DNA from: Fibrobacter sp. UBA4223
GTDB taxonomy: Bacteria; Fibrobacterota; Fibrobacteria; Fibrobacterales; Fibrobacteraceae
NCBI GenBank assembly: GCA_002382975.1
Contig: DFTB01000009.1
Coordinates: forward strand, 42,091-106,090
Reading direction: 5' to 3'
DNA length: 64,000 bases
The notes beneath the pieces were generated by a model. That model was not told where the DNA came from and searched no databases. It was given only the letters and a program-made list of their open reading frames with translations. The translations under genes were made by a program, and so were the position numbers. This document shows, piece after piece, positions 14,284 through 25,030 of this stretch (position 1 is its first letter; each line of letters begins with the position of its first letter).

Positions 14284-16962
14284 ATGAACAAACATAAATT
14301 TGGAATGCGGGAATTTATCATTCTCCTTGTAATAGCACTTTCGGCCTATACCGTGTGGCCCTCTATCCAGGTCCACTCCAGGAAGGGCGACGAAAAGAAG
14401 GCTTTTCTTAAGGAAAATCCGAAGCTGGGCTCCAAGTCCATCAATTTCGGTCTGGACCTGGCCGGTGGTACCAGCATCACGCTGGAAATCGACAAGTCCG
14501 GCCTGAAGCCTAACGAGGACATCAAGGACATCCAGGCCCAGTCCCTGGAAATCATCCGTAACCGTGTGGACCAGTTCGGTCTTTCTGAACCCCAGATTTC
14601 CCCCTCCGGCGATGACCGCATCTTGGTGGAACTGGCCGGCGTGGACGACTCTACCGCCAAGTCCCTGGTGGGTTCTACCGCCAAGCTGGAATTCAAGATT
14701 TTGGCCGAATCCGAGAAGTTTACCCAGGTGGTTGGCCTTATCGACCAGTACCTGACCCGTCAGACTACCGACATCGTGGCTGACTCCGCTGAAACGGACT
14801 CTACGGCTGCCGCCAAGGATTCTTCCGTGGCTGCCGCTGCTGCCGACAGCGCCAAGCCTGCCGCTAACGCTGCCGACACCGCGAAGGCCCTTTCCGACGA
14901 CGAACTTTTGGGCAAGGCCCCCGCAGCCGAAGTTGCCGCCACCGATTCTGCCAAGGAAGCCGCTCCTGCCGAGGGTGAACCTGCCAGCGAGGTCGGGACT
15001 GCCCTCAGCGCCTATTACCTGTCTTTTGGCAACGGCGGCTTCATCGCCGAAGAGAATATCGAGAAGGTGAAGAAGCTCCTGGAGACCGAAGGGGTCCAGA
15101 AACTGATCCCCCGCGACGTGAACTTTGCTTTCGGTAGCGGTCTCGAACCGGTGCAGCGCGGCTCCAAGATCAAGGCCAAGCGCCTCTACTTGCTCAAGCG
15201 CCGTGCCGAAATGGGCGGCGACGACATCGTGGACGCCCGTCCCTATCGTGTAAGCGACGGTACCAACGCCGGTGAAGTGGCCGTTTCCCTCAAGTTCGGC
15301 GGTATCGGTCCCAAGAAGTTCTCCGCCGTCACGGCCGCCAACATCGGCAAGCAGATGGCCATCGTTCTCGACAACCAGGTGATTTCTGCCCCGGTGATTC
15401 GTGACCGTATCCCCAACGGCGATGCCCAGATTACCGGTCTTGACGACATGGCCGAGGCGAACCGCCTGGCTGTGGTTCTCCGTGCCGGCGCCCTCAAGGC
15501 TCCTATGAAGATTATCGAAAGCCGCAGCGTGGGTGCTACCCTCGGCGAAGAAAACATCGTCCAGGGCTTCGGCTCCGGTGCTATCGGCCTTATCCTCTGC
15601 TTGGTGTTCATGGTGGCCTACTACCGCCTGGGCGGCCTTATCGCCAGTTTCGGTATGATCATCAACACTCTCGTGACCGCCGCCGTGATGTCCGTGTTCA
15701 ACGCCACCCTGACTCTCCCGGGTATTGCCGGTTTCATCTTGGTGGTGGGTATGTCTCTCGACGCCAACGTGATTATTTACGAACGTATCCGTGAAGAACT
15801 GAAGAACGGCCTTACCGCCCGCGCCGCCGTGGCCAAGGGTTACGAACGGGCCTTCAGCGCCATCTTGGACTCCAACTTGACCACCGTGCTTACCGGCCTT
15901 ATCCTCTATAAGATCGGTACGGGTTCCGTGAAGGGTTTCGGTCTCACGCTGACCATCGGTATCCTGACCTCCCTCTTCTGCGCTATCACCGTGACCCGCG
16001 CCATCCTCGACTGGCGTCTTGCCAAGGCCGACCGTACCACTCTTTCCATTGGTAACGGCTTCAAGGCCATCAACGAGGCGAACCTCCAGATTATCCCCAA
16101 CCGCCGTCGTTTCGGCCTGATTTCTACCATCCTGATTATCGCCTCCATCGCCTGCATCGCCGTGAAGGGATTCGATTTCAGCATCGACTTCACCGGTGGC
16201 CAGGTCTATACCGTACAGTACCAGGATGACGGCAAGCACGAGAAGGACCTGAGCGGAGCTCTCTCTGCGGCAGGCATCGACGGTGCGAAAGTTCGCACCC
16301 TGGGCGGAACCTCTGCCAATTCCTACCAGATCAGCATGCGCGCCTCCGACGACGTGAATTTCGAAGTCAAGATGGCCGAAGCCTTTGCCAAGGCAGGCCA
16401 GAAGTGCGAAATCGTGGCCAAGGACAACGTGGGCCCCACCATTGGTAAGGAACTCCGTTTCAACGCTATCTTGTCTGTAATTCTCGCCTGGCTCGGCATT
16501 CTGCTCTATGTGTGGTTCCGTTTCGGCAAGTTCGGTCTCGGCTTCGGTGTGGCGGCGGTGCTTGGCCTGGTCCACGACACCATCATCACCCTGGGCTTCA
16601 TCTCGGCCTTCAGCCTGTCCTTCGACGGTGCTTTGATTGCCTCCTTGCTGACCATGATCGGTTACTCCGTGAACGACACCATCGTGAACTTCGACCGTAT
16701 CCGTGAAAATACCGCCGTGTTCGGCTCTGGCAACTTCGCAGAGACCATCAACAAGTCCCTGAACCAGTGCTTCAGCCGCACCATGGTGACCTCTCTCACC
16801 ACCTTGTTCGTGTGCGTGATTCTCGCCGTGAAGGGCGGTTCCTCCATCCGCGACTTCGGCCTGGTGCAGTGCTTCGGTATCCTTGTCGGTACCTACTCTT
16901 CTGTGTGCATCTGCTCTCCCATCGTTCTCTGGTGGAGCAAGAAGTTCAAGAAGGGCGTGTAA
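14284..16962 (+). CDS. secDF: Fused protein-export membrane protein SecDF
   Basis: SecDF uses the proton gradient to pull exported proteins out of the SecYEG channel. One 892-residue chain carries both halves. TM1 is at about 9-27, followed by the SecD signature NFGLDLAGGTSITLEI. The SecD membrane block has GMSLDANVIIYERIREE near 500. The SecF half begins with the DFTGG motif (FSIDFTGGQVYTV) near 635, and YSVNDTIVNFDRIRE lies near 800. The acidic residues in these D/E-R motifs are the proton-relay positions. Unusually, an Ala/Asp-rich low-complexity stretch of about 75 residues (160-235) is inserted in the first periplasmic domain, which makes the protein longer than usual fused SecDF. It is monocistronic, with a terminator at 17018. 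Confidence 0.95.
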   Translation: MNKHKFGMREFIILLVIALSAYTVWPSIQVHSRKGDEKKAFLKENPKLGSKSINFGLDLAGGTSITLEIDKSGLKPNEDIKDIQAQSLEIIRNRVDQFGLSEPQISPSGDDRILVELAGVDDSTAKSLVGSTAKLEFKILAESEKFTQVVGLIDQYLTRQTTDIVADSAETDSTAAAKDSSVAAAAADSAKPAANAADTAKALSDDELLGKAPAAEVAATDSAKEAAPAEGEPASEVGTALSAYYLSFGNGGFIAEENIEKVKKLLETEGVQKLIPRDVNFAFGSGLEPVQRGSKIKAKRLYLLKRRAEMGGDDIVDARPYRVSDGTNAGEVAVSLKFGGIGPKKFSAVTAANIGKQMAIVLDNQVISAPVIRDRIPNGDAQITGLDDMAEANRLAVVLRAGALKAPMKIIESRSVGATLGEENIVQGFGSGAIGLILCLVFMVAYYRLGGLIASFGMIINTLVTAAVMSVFNATLTLPGIAGFILVVGMSLDANVIIYERIREELKNGLTARAAVAKGYERAFSAILDSNLTTVLTGLILYKIGTGSVKGFGLTLTIGILTSLFCAITVTRAILDWRLAKADRTTLSIGNGFKAINEANLQIIPNRRRFGLISTILIIASIACIAVKGFDFSIDFTGGQVYTVQYQDDGKHEKDLSGALSAAGIDGAKVRTLGGTSANSYQISMRASDDVNFEVKMAEAFAKAGQKCEIVAKDNVGPTIGKELRFNAILSVILAWLGILLYVWFRFGKFGLGFGVAAVLGLVHDTIITLGFISAFSLSFDGALIASLLTMIGYSVNDTIVNFDRIRENTAVFGSGNFAETINKSLNQCFSRTMVTSLTTLFVCVILAVKGGSSIRDFGLVQCFGILVGTYSSVCICSPIVLWWSKKFKKGV

Positions 16963-17017
16963 TACCTAAGTGTCATCCTGAGTGGCGAAAGCCGCGAAGG
17001 ATCCAGTTCTGAATTTC

Positions 17018-17045
17018 ATCCCCGCATAAGCGGGGATTTTTTTTT
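17018..17045 (+). terminator. Rho-independent terminator of secDF
   Basis: ATCCCCGC - ATAA - GCGGGGAT followed by nine T residues. Confidence 0.85.
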
Positions 17046-17053
17046 ATATACAA

Positions 17054-17180
17054 AGGGGGGAGGCCTCCCCCTGCTTGCAGCCTTGGCGATTAGGCAGGTG
17101 ACAGTGTCCTTGTCCGACGGCCTCGCCAAGTCTTCCAGCACCCCCTCTCCTAGGGGCTTCGCCCCTAAAACCCCTTAAAA
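17054..17180 (+). repeat. Palindromic intergenic element, copy 3
   Basis: Same ends as copy 1: GGGGGGAGGCCTCCCCC, then CTTGCAGCCTTGGCGATTAG, a variable middle, then CTCGCCAAGTCTTCCAGCAC and CCCCTCTCCTAGGGGCTTCG. The outer spacer up to 17387 holds only further short inverted repeats and no convincing gene. Confidence 0.6.
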
Positions 17181-17387
17181 TAATCCGAGTCTCAAGGGCA
17201 CAGTCGCCTGCAAAAAAGACCGTCAGTCGCGCCTTCACTTCGTTCGTCGCTACCCTCCGGATTTTTTGCCTAGCAACTATGCCCTCTCGCCTCGCAAAAA
17301 GGGTTTCGCTACGCAGGAGGTTGCTCGGTCACGGTGTTCCCTCGCAACCACAAGCGGCTTTATAAAGATGTTTGAAAGATTTGTGAA

Positions 17388-17675
17388 TTACTTTGAGTGT
17401 ATTCTGATGTACATGCAGGCGTCAATAAGATATGACCGCTCTTTTTCGCGGCAATTGTAATTGGAAAAAACAGAATCTGCATATGCTCTCTTACGAGGTT
17501 CGGTGGCGGGACTGCAGCCGTCACACGTAAAGTCGTTTTCCACATATTTCATACATTCGTTGTAAAGTTTTTCTCTAGATTCAGGTTCTGAGTAACTGTC
17601 GGAATCATTAGAATTGTTGTCAGAACAAGCAATCAGCGTTAATGAGAAAAACAACAAAAAGGAAAATTTTTTCAT
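17388..17675 (-). CDS. Small lipoprotein, unknown function
   Basis: A 95-residue lipoprotein. The signal peptide (KKFSFLLFFSLTLIAC) ends in a lipobox with Cys at about 17. It is followed by an Asn/Ser/Asp-rich linker and a small domain with five more cysteines (two in CDGC), suggesting disulfides. It has an AT-rich composition unlike its neighbours. GAGG 7 nt before the ATG is a clear ribosome site. The 5' leader contains a compact predicted RNA structure (17693-17771). I do not recognise the family. Confidence 0.7.
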   Translation of the reverse strand: MKKFSFLLFFSLTLIACSDNNSNDSDSYSEPESREKLYNECMKYVENDFTCDGCSPATEPRKRAYADSVFSNYNCREKERSYLIDACMYIRIHSK

Positions 17676-17692
17676 AGATTATCCTCTTATGA

Positions 17693-17771
17693 TATTGCAC
17701 TTTCCCGCGACTCATAAGGTGCCCTTATAGGTTCGACCTTTTGAATACACACTCTTTTATTTGAAAGTGCA
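17693..17771 (-). promoter_or_regulatory. Structured 5' leader of the small lipoprotein gene
   Basis: A perfect 10-bp inverted repeat (TTGCACTTTC 17693-17702; GAAAGTGCAA 17762-17771) encloses two small hairpins on the minus strand: AGGT-CGA-ACCT and ATAAGG-GCA-CCTTAT. The result is a three-way-junction-like shape ending about 10 nt before the ribosome site. It is similar to no riboswitch I can name. Confidence 0.45.
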
Positions 17772-17780
17772 AGTGTTTTA

Positions 17781-17920
17781 CCAACCCCTAGCCCCTAGAT
17801 CCTAGCCCCTATTTTCAAGCGGATTTTCGCCTTGGTTCGGCATTGCTCACCACAGGACGCGAGGATGACACCTCTTGAGACCAAGCATCCTAACCCCTAG
17901 CCCCTAGATCCTAGCCCCTT
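17781..17920 (+). repeat. Two heptanucleotide arrays (CCTAGnn) with associated box
   Basis: CCTAGCC/CCTAGAT arrays at 17783-17811 and 17890-17919 share a nearly identical core. The second is preceded by the box GAGGATGACACCTCTTGAGACC (minus its last bases, 17861-17882). Confidence 0.75.
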
Positions 17921-17924
17921 TTTC

Positions 17925-17932
17925 TATATTTA
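17925..17932 (+). promoter_or_regulatory. corA promoter element TATATTTA
   Basis: A TAnnTTTG-like element 26 nt before the corA ATG, directly after the heptad array. Confidence 0.45.
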
Positions 17933-17958
17933 CCCCCGTTCGATAAAAGGGGGCGCCT

Positions 17959-18891
17959 ATGCTCAAGTATTACAAAATCGAAGCCGGTCGCTTGGCGGTC
18001 GCACCCAACGAAGATGCCGCCGACATCGTGATGATGGGCTCCCTCAGCCAGGAACAGCGCAGCGTCCTGGTCAAGGAATACGAGATTACCGAACATACCA
18101 TCGCCTCCGCATTCGACTCCGACGAGCTTTCCCGTATCGAATACGACGACGATTTTACCACCATCGTGTTCAAGAAGCCCAAGAACTATTCCGCCGCCGA
18201 CAACTTCCAGTTCCGGGTGGAATCCTTCGGCATCTTCATCTTCAAGGACTGGGTGCTGCTCCTAACGGACAGCGACATCCCGGTGATGGACGAAAAGCGT
18301 TTCTCGAAAATCGACAGCCTGAACACTTTCGTGCTGAAAGTCCTGAGCTACGCCATCTACCACTTCAATGAACACCTGAAAATTATTAACCGCATCAACG
18401 ACGACCTGGAACAGCGGCTCAACACTTCCATGGAGAACAGGTACCTGCTTTCCATGTTCAGCCTGAACAAGGGCTTGATTTACTACGTGAGCGCCTTGAA
18501 CAGTAACGACACCCTTTTGAAGAAACTCCAGATGGGTCGCAGCCTCAACTGGACCGAGGCCGAACGGGAACTGCTGGAAGACATCCAGATTGAAAACGGC
18601 CAGAGCCTGCAACAGGCCAACATCTACGCCAACATCTTGACGTCCATGATGGATGCCCGCGCAAGCGTCATCAACAACAACTTGAACCAGTTGATGAAGA
18701 ACTTGACCATCGTGACGATCTCCATATCGCTCCCGACGTTCTTCGCCAGTTTGTTCGGCATGAACGTGCAACTGCCCTTCGGCATGAACGGCGACGCCAC
18801 CGTGGGTTCGCCCATGACTTTCTGGGCCGTTATCGCCGTGTGTATCCTGTCGGTGGTGCTGTTCCTTGGCTTCTGGATTCGACGGAAATAG
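17959..18891 (+). CDS. corA: CorA-family magnesium/divalent cation transporter
   Basis: A 310-residue CorA-type channel that admits Mg2+ and possibly Co2+ or Ni2+ as a homopentamer. It has a long cytosolic alpha/beta and coiled-coil part (1-245). Two C-terminal transmembrane helices follow (about 250-270 and 285-305). The signature GMN is present in FASLFGMNVQLPFGMNGD at the pore mouth, and the chain ends in the usual basic RRK. It is a single gene; the stop is followed by heptad repeats. Confidence 0.92.
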   Translation: MLKYYKIEAGRLAVAPNEDAADIVMMGSLSQEQRSVLVKEYEITEHTIASAFDSDELSRIEYDDDFTTIVFKKPKNYSAADNFQFRVESFGIFIFKDWVLLLTDSDIPVMDEKRFSKIDSLNTFVLKVLSYAIYHFNEHLKIINRINDDLEQRLNTSMENRYLLSMFSLNKGLIYYVSALNSNDTLLKKLQMGRSLNWTEAERELLEDIQIENGQSLQQANIYANILTSMMDARASVINNNLNQLMKNLTIVTISISLPTFFASLFGMNVQLPFGMNGDATVGSPMTFWAVIAVCILSVVLFLGFWIRRK

Positions 18892-19004
18892 TCGCGAGTC
18901 GTGAGTGGTGAGTCGGTGCTACGCACCGTTGAGTTTCAACAATCGCGCCTTTGGCGCCAAATTATATGCTCACAACTGATAACTGAAAACTGACAACTCG
19001 CGAC
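18892..19004 (+). repeat. Heptanucleotide arrays (GTGAGTn and AACTGAn) flanked by inverted ends
   Basis: CGTGAGT-type units occur at 18894-18914 and AACTGAT, AACTGAA, AACTGAC at 18974-18994. The outer ends GTCGCGAG (18892) and CTCGCGAC (18997-19004) are exact inverted repeats. Between corA and the polyprenyl synthase gene, which converge here. Confidence 0.65.
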
Positions 19005-19008
19005 AGCG

Positions 19009-20013
19009 TCAGTTTCCTCTATCGCTCATGCTGGCGAACATGGCGACAATCTCGTCGGTAAATTTGCTGTTGGGCAATGTCTGGGCGATTTCAAGGGCCT
19101 TTTCCAGATGGTTCTGTGCCGTGGCTTTCGCCTTGTCGAATGCCCCCTTGACGCTCAGCTTTTCCTTGATTTGCGCAGGAATATTGTCTTCGGAGGCCCG
19201 CTTGATCAGGTCTTCCATTTCGCGCCGTTCTTCGGCGGAACTGTTTTCGAAATAGAACAGCAGGGGGAGCGTAATGAGCCCGTTAGAAAGGTCGGTAAAC
19301 TTGGCCTTGTCCAGGTTCTTGGAACCGTAGCCGTAGTCCAGCAGGTCGTCAATAATCTGGAAGGCGATACCGAAGTGGCTTCCCATTTCGGCGCATTTGT
19401 CCACCATAGGCTTGTCGAACCCGGCAAGAATGGCCCCGATTTTGGCAGCGGCGTTAATCAGGGCCGCAGTCTTTCCGTCGATAATCCGGTTGTAGGTCTC
19501 AAAGGAAAGGCTCATGTCGCCGCAGTGATCCAGTTCCAGGATTTCTCCGGCAATCAGCTGGTCTGCCGCCTGGGAGAGGATTACGGGAATGTCCCGTTCC
19601 GTCTCTTCGATAACGCTCTGCATGGACTGGGAAAGCACGTAGTCGCCAATGAGAACAGCCACCTGGGTGCCCCATTCCTTGTGTGCCGTTTTTTGCCCGC
19701 GCCGGACTTCGGTGTCGTCGATGATGTCGTCGTGAACAAGGCTTGCGCTGTGCAACAGTTCGATGCCCGCGCAGGCGTGGGCCACCCGCTCAACGTCAAC
19801 AGGAGATTTCCCACAGTTGGCAATAAGGCAAAGCAGGGTAGAGCGGATGCGCTTTCCTCTCTTTTGGAACAAAACCGAAAGTCTGTCCGAAATACCGGCC
19901 GGTGCATTTTTGGCCACATTCAAGATGACCTGCTCGGTCAGGGCAAGTTGGTCCTGGACCAGTTCACGTGCCTGGCCCAAAACAGTCTGGAAATCGGCCT
20001 TGTTCAGGTTCAT
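19009..20013 (-). CDS. Trans-type polyprenyl diphosphate synthase
   Basis: It elongates allylic diphosphates with isopentenyl diphosphate to a long polyprenyl chain, probably the side chain of the respiratory quinone. The 334 residues contain the first Asp-rich motif HDDIIDD near 98 and the second DDLLD near 226. GKRIRSTL is the substrate-binding lysine/arginine patch. It is the last gene of the ctpA-mlaE-dciA-gyrB operon, starting 2 nt after the gyrB stop. Chain length cannot be assigned from the sequence, so IspB/HepT type is a family-level call. Confidence 0.9.
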   Translation of the reverse strand: MNLNKADFQTVLGQARELVQDQLALTEQVILNVAKNAPAGISDRLSVLFQKRGKRIRSTLLCLIANCGKSPVDVERVAHACAGIELLHSASLVHDDIIDDTEVRRGQKTAHKEWGTQVAVLIGDYVLSQSMQSVIEETERDIPVILSQAADQLIAGEILELDHCGDMSLSFETYNRIIDGKTAALINAAAKIGAILAGFDKPMVDKCAEMGSHFGIAFQIIDDLLDYGYGSKNLDKAKFTDLSNGLITLPLLFYFENSSAEERREMEDLIKRASEDNIPAQIKEKLSVKGAFDKAKATAQNHLEKALEIAQTLPNSKFTDEIVAMFASMSDRGN

Positions 20014-20015
20014 TT

Positions 20016-22311
<2,296 letters not shown>

Positions 22312-22315
22312 GGAT

Positions 22316-23101
22316 TTACACCAGCAACAGCTTCGACAGGGTGAATCCGCCAATCAGGATGCTGGTCATGCCCGCCACCACGGTGGCCTTGGTGCTCTTG
22401 CCCACGCCTTCGGCGCCGCTATGGGTGTAATATCCGAAGAAACAAGCGTAGCTAGAAATAAAGAAACCGTAAAGGGTGGCCTTGATAAGGCCCACCACCA
22501 AGTCCCAGTTGTGGTAGAACATGCGCACGCCGTAGAAGAACACGGACCAGGAGACTTCCTTGTACAGGTGGGCCACTTCGTAACCGCCCACGATACCGAT
22601 AAAGATACTGATGACGGTCAGCACCGGCAGCATGATGACGGTGGCGATAAGGCGGGGAGCCAACAGGAACTTGAAGGGGCTGAGCCCAAGCACCTTGTAG
22701 GCGTCAAGCTGTTCGGTCACCGCCATGGTCCCAAGCTCCGAACACATAGAAGCCCCAATACGGCCCGCAAGGACCATCGCGGTGAGGATGGGGCAAAGCT
22801 CCACCATCACAGACTTACCGACAGCCATGCCCACGAACATCATGGGAATCATGTCGCCGAACTGGTAGGCCAGCTGCCACGACATGATGGCGCCCGTGGC
22901 CATGGACGCCGCGAATACCACGGGGATACTGGTAATGCCCACCACCTGCATCTGTTCGACGGTAGTGTGGAAATTGGAAAATGCGCCGGGAATGTTCTTG
23001 AACAATTCCCACACGAACTTGATGTAGTTGATGACCGTGCGGAAAAACCTTCGGACGAACCGTCCCAAGGATTCCGCAGAATTGTTCAACACTTCGACCA
23101 A
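22316..23101 (-). CDS. mlaE: MlaE-family ABC transporter permease
   Basis: The permease of a lipid-trafficking ABC system that moves phospholipids across the periplasm. The 261 residues contain about five transmembrane helices and the MlaE signatures AGRIGASMCSELGTMAVTEQ and LDAYKVLGLSPFKFLLAPRL. It lies 7 nt behind the ctpA stop. The ATPase (MlaF) and MCE protein (MlaD) are not next to it, so they must be encoded elsewhere if the complex is complete. Confidence 0.9.
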   Translation of the reverse strand: MVEVLNNSAESLGRFVRRFFRTVINYIKFVWELFKNIPGAFSNFHTTVEQMQVVGITSIPVVFAASMATGAIMSWQLAYQFGDMIPMMFVGMAVGKSVMVELCPILTAMVLAGRIGASMCSELGTMAVTEQLDAYKVLGLSPFKFLLAPRLIATVIMLPVLTVISIFIGIVGGYEVAHLYKEVSWSVFFYGVRMFYHNWDLVVGLIKATLYGFFISSYACFFGYYTHSGAEGVGKSTKATVVAGMTSILIGGFTLSKLLLV

Positions 23102-23108
23102 TTAATCC

Positions 23109-24929
23109 CTACTTCTTTTTCTTGTTGTCCTTGGCAGCAGACTTTTCGTTCTTGGCAGGAGCCTTGGCGGGCTGACCCTTGGTGGGAGCGCTTATAGCCT
23201 GCTTAAAGAGTTTCATGTCGCTCAGGTACTTGATGGCTTCTTTCAGCTGTTCGTCCCGCTTCAGGGAGAACGCCGTGCTTACGGAATCGTTCACCATGGC
23301 GGTCAAGAGTTCCCGCTTGATGCCGTCCTTGATGTAGTCCTTGTTCTCGTCGAACTGGGCCTTGCGGCGCTCTTCCAGGGCGTTCTTCATGTCGGAAAGT
23401 CGTGCAGCTAGGGTAGAATCCGTAATGGTCTTGGAGCTGTCACCCATGTAGTTCTGTTCCTGGATGATGCTCTTTTCCAGCTGGTCCACGCCTACCAGGG
23501 CGTTGCTCTTCACCTTCATGAAGTTGGTGTCCTTGAGGCAGAAATCCTTGAACTGGGTGTACAGGGAATCGGGCACTTCCCAAGAGGCGTCCATCTTGAC
23601 TCCGGACTTGTCCAGTCCCGGACGGACCTTTACCGCAAACTTGAAGTACATGGCCATCCGCTCCTGGACCTGTACCACCCAGGGCATGGGAGAAAGTTCC
23701 ACGTCCACGTCGGGAGTGATACCGCCGCCGCCGAACATCATGCGTCCGTTGTGGGTGTAGAAGGTATCCACCTTGGCGGTGTCCTTCTTTGCGGTGTCGG
23801 CCTTGGCTTCGCCTTCGCCATCTTCAGCTGCATATTCCTCTTCCATGATCTTCAGACCCTTGATGCCGTTCTCGGGCTTGTTGATGCAGCGGCCAAAGGG
23901 CAGGTAGTAAAATGCAGTGGTGAGCTTCAGGGCGTTCCCTTGGTTGTCCAGCGGGAAAATGGTCTGCACGGAGCCCTTGCCGAAAGAAGTCTTTCCGATA
24001 ATCAGGGCCCGGTCCCAGTCCTGGAGGGCTCCGGACACGATTTCAGCCGCACTGGCAGACCCCTGGTTCACAAGCACCACCATGGGCATGTCGGGGTTCA
24101 CGATACCGTCTTTGCGGGCGTGGCTTTCGGTCTTCTGGGTGCGGCCCTTGGTACTTACGATTACGTTGCCCCGTTTCAGGAACAGTTCGCTAATCTCGAT
24201 GGCCTGGTTCAAGAGTCCACCCGGGTTGTAGCGCATGTCCAGAATCAATTTTTTCATGCCCTGCTTCTGCAAGCTCTTCAGGGCGTTTTCTACGTCGCTC
24301 AGGGTCTTGTCGCTAAAGGTGGCAAGCTTGATATAGCCGATGTCGTTAGTGACCATCCCGTAATAGGGCACGGCATGAACCACGATTTCGGCACGGGTAA
24401 TGGTAAAGTCCATCAGCTCGGGCACGCCTTCGCGCTCGATGGATACGGTCACGTCTGTGCCGATTTTTCCGCGGAGCTTGCTCACGGCGTCGTCCAGGGT
24501 CAGGCCCTTGGTGTCCTTGCCGTCGATTTTGCGGATGCGGTCGCCGGCCCGGATGCCCAATCTGAAAGCAGGGGTCCCGGAAAGGGGAGAAATCACGGTG
24601 AGGATATTGTCACGGAGGCTGATGGTGATGCCCACGCCGCCGAACTTTCCTTCCATGGAAACCTTCAAGCCCTCGTAGTCCTTGGGGGTGAATACTGCCG
24701 TGTGGGGGTCCAAAATGTTACGGATGCCGTTCAGGGCCGCGTCGGTAAGTTCCGTGGGGTTTACATCTTCCACGTACTTGCGGTTCACTTCGGAGAATAC
24801 CTTGTTGAGTCTAGAAACCTCGTCGTAAAAGTCTCCCGGCGGGGTGGCTTTTTCGGCTGCCGAGGCTATGCCCAGGGTGGCCAAGGTAAGGACAAATGCT
24901 TTGCGCAAAATCGAGCTAGTGATAGTCAT
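23109..24929 (-). CDS. ctpA: C-terminal processing (tail-specific) peptidase, S41 family
   Basis: A secreted serine protease that trims C-termini of envelope proteins. The 606-residue precursor has a signal peptide (about 1-24, ending near IASA), a PDZ domain (FGGVGITISLRDN through IRAGDRIRKIDG), and the S41 catalytic domain. The nucleophile Ser lies in NQGSASAAEIVSG near 287 and the Lys in TSFGKGSVQT near 312. The tail is Lys/Ala-rich. I start at 24929: the ATG gives a proper signal peptide and lies 4 nt behind a TATCTTTT promoter element. First gene of the ctpA-mlaE-dciA-gyrB-prenyl synthase run. Confidence 0.93.
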   Translation of the reverse strand: MTITSSILRKAFVLTLATLGIASAAEKATPPGDFYDEVSRLNKVFSEVNRKYVEDVNPTELTDAALNGIRNILDPHTAVFTPKDYEGLKVSMEGKFGGVGITISLRDNILTVISPLSGTPAFRLGIRAGDRIRKIDGKDTKGLTLDDAVSKLRGKIGTDVTVSIEREGVPELMDFTITRAEIVVHAVPYYGMVTNDIGYIKLATFSDKTLSDVENALKSLQKQGMKKLILDMRYNPGGLLNQAIEISELFLKRGNVIVSTKGRTQKTESHARKDGIVNPDMPMVVLVNQGSASAAEIVSGALQDWDRALIIGKTSFGKGSVQTIFPLDNQGNALKLTTAFYYLPFGRCINKPENGIKGLKIMEEEYAAEDGEGEAKADTAKKDTAKVDTFYTHNGRMMFGGGGITPDVDVELSPMPWVVQVQERMAMYFKFAVKVRPGLDKSGVKMDASWEVPDSLYTQFKDFCLKDTNFMKVKSNALVGVDQLEKSIIQEQNYMGDSSKTITDSTLAARLSDMKNALEERRKAQFDENKDYIKDGIKRELLTAMVNDSVSTAFSLKRDEQLKEAIKYLSDMKLFKQAISAPTKGQPAKAPAKNEKSAAKDNKKKK

Positions 24930-24933
24930 GCCC

Positions 24934-24941
24934 AAAAGATA
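24934..24941 (-). promoter_or_regulatory. ctpA operon promoter element TATCTTTT
   Basis: A TAnnTTTG-like element ending 4 nt before the ctpA ATG; no ribosome-binding sequence lies between. Confidence 0.45.
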
Positions 24942-24975
24942 CAATTTATCGGTGGCAAACACGGCGAAAAAACGG

Positions 24976-25002
24976 AAAAACCGGCCCTAAAGGCCGGTTT
25001 TT
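24976..25002 (-). terminator. Terminator of the sigma factor gene
   Basis: AAAAACCGGCC - CTAAA - GGCCGGTTTTT is a symmetric hairpin with A and T tracts, placed 29 nt after the sigma factor stop on the minus strand. Confidence 0.85.
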
Positions 25003-25030
25003 GATAATAGGAGAGAGAGGAGAAAAACTT

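Noticed and set aside
14278-16575. 765-codon open frame antisense to secDF
   Set aside because: Same antisense artefact; secDF is intact with all motifs.
17266-17460. 64-codon open frame in the spacer after secDF
   Set aside because: Overlaps the small lipoprotein gene on the other strand, has no ribosome site, and is made of repeat sequence.
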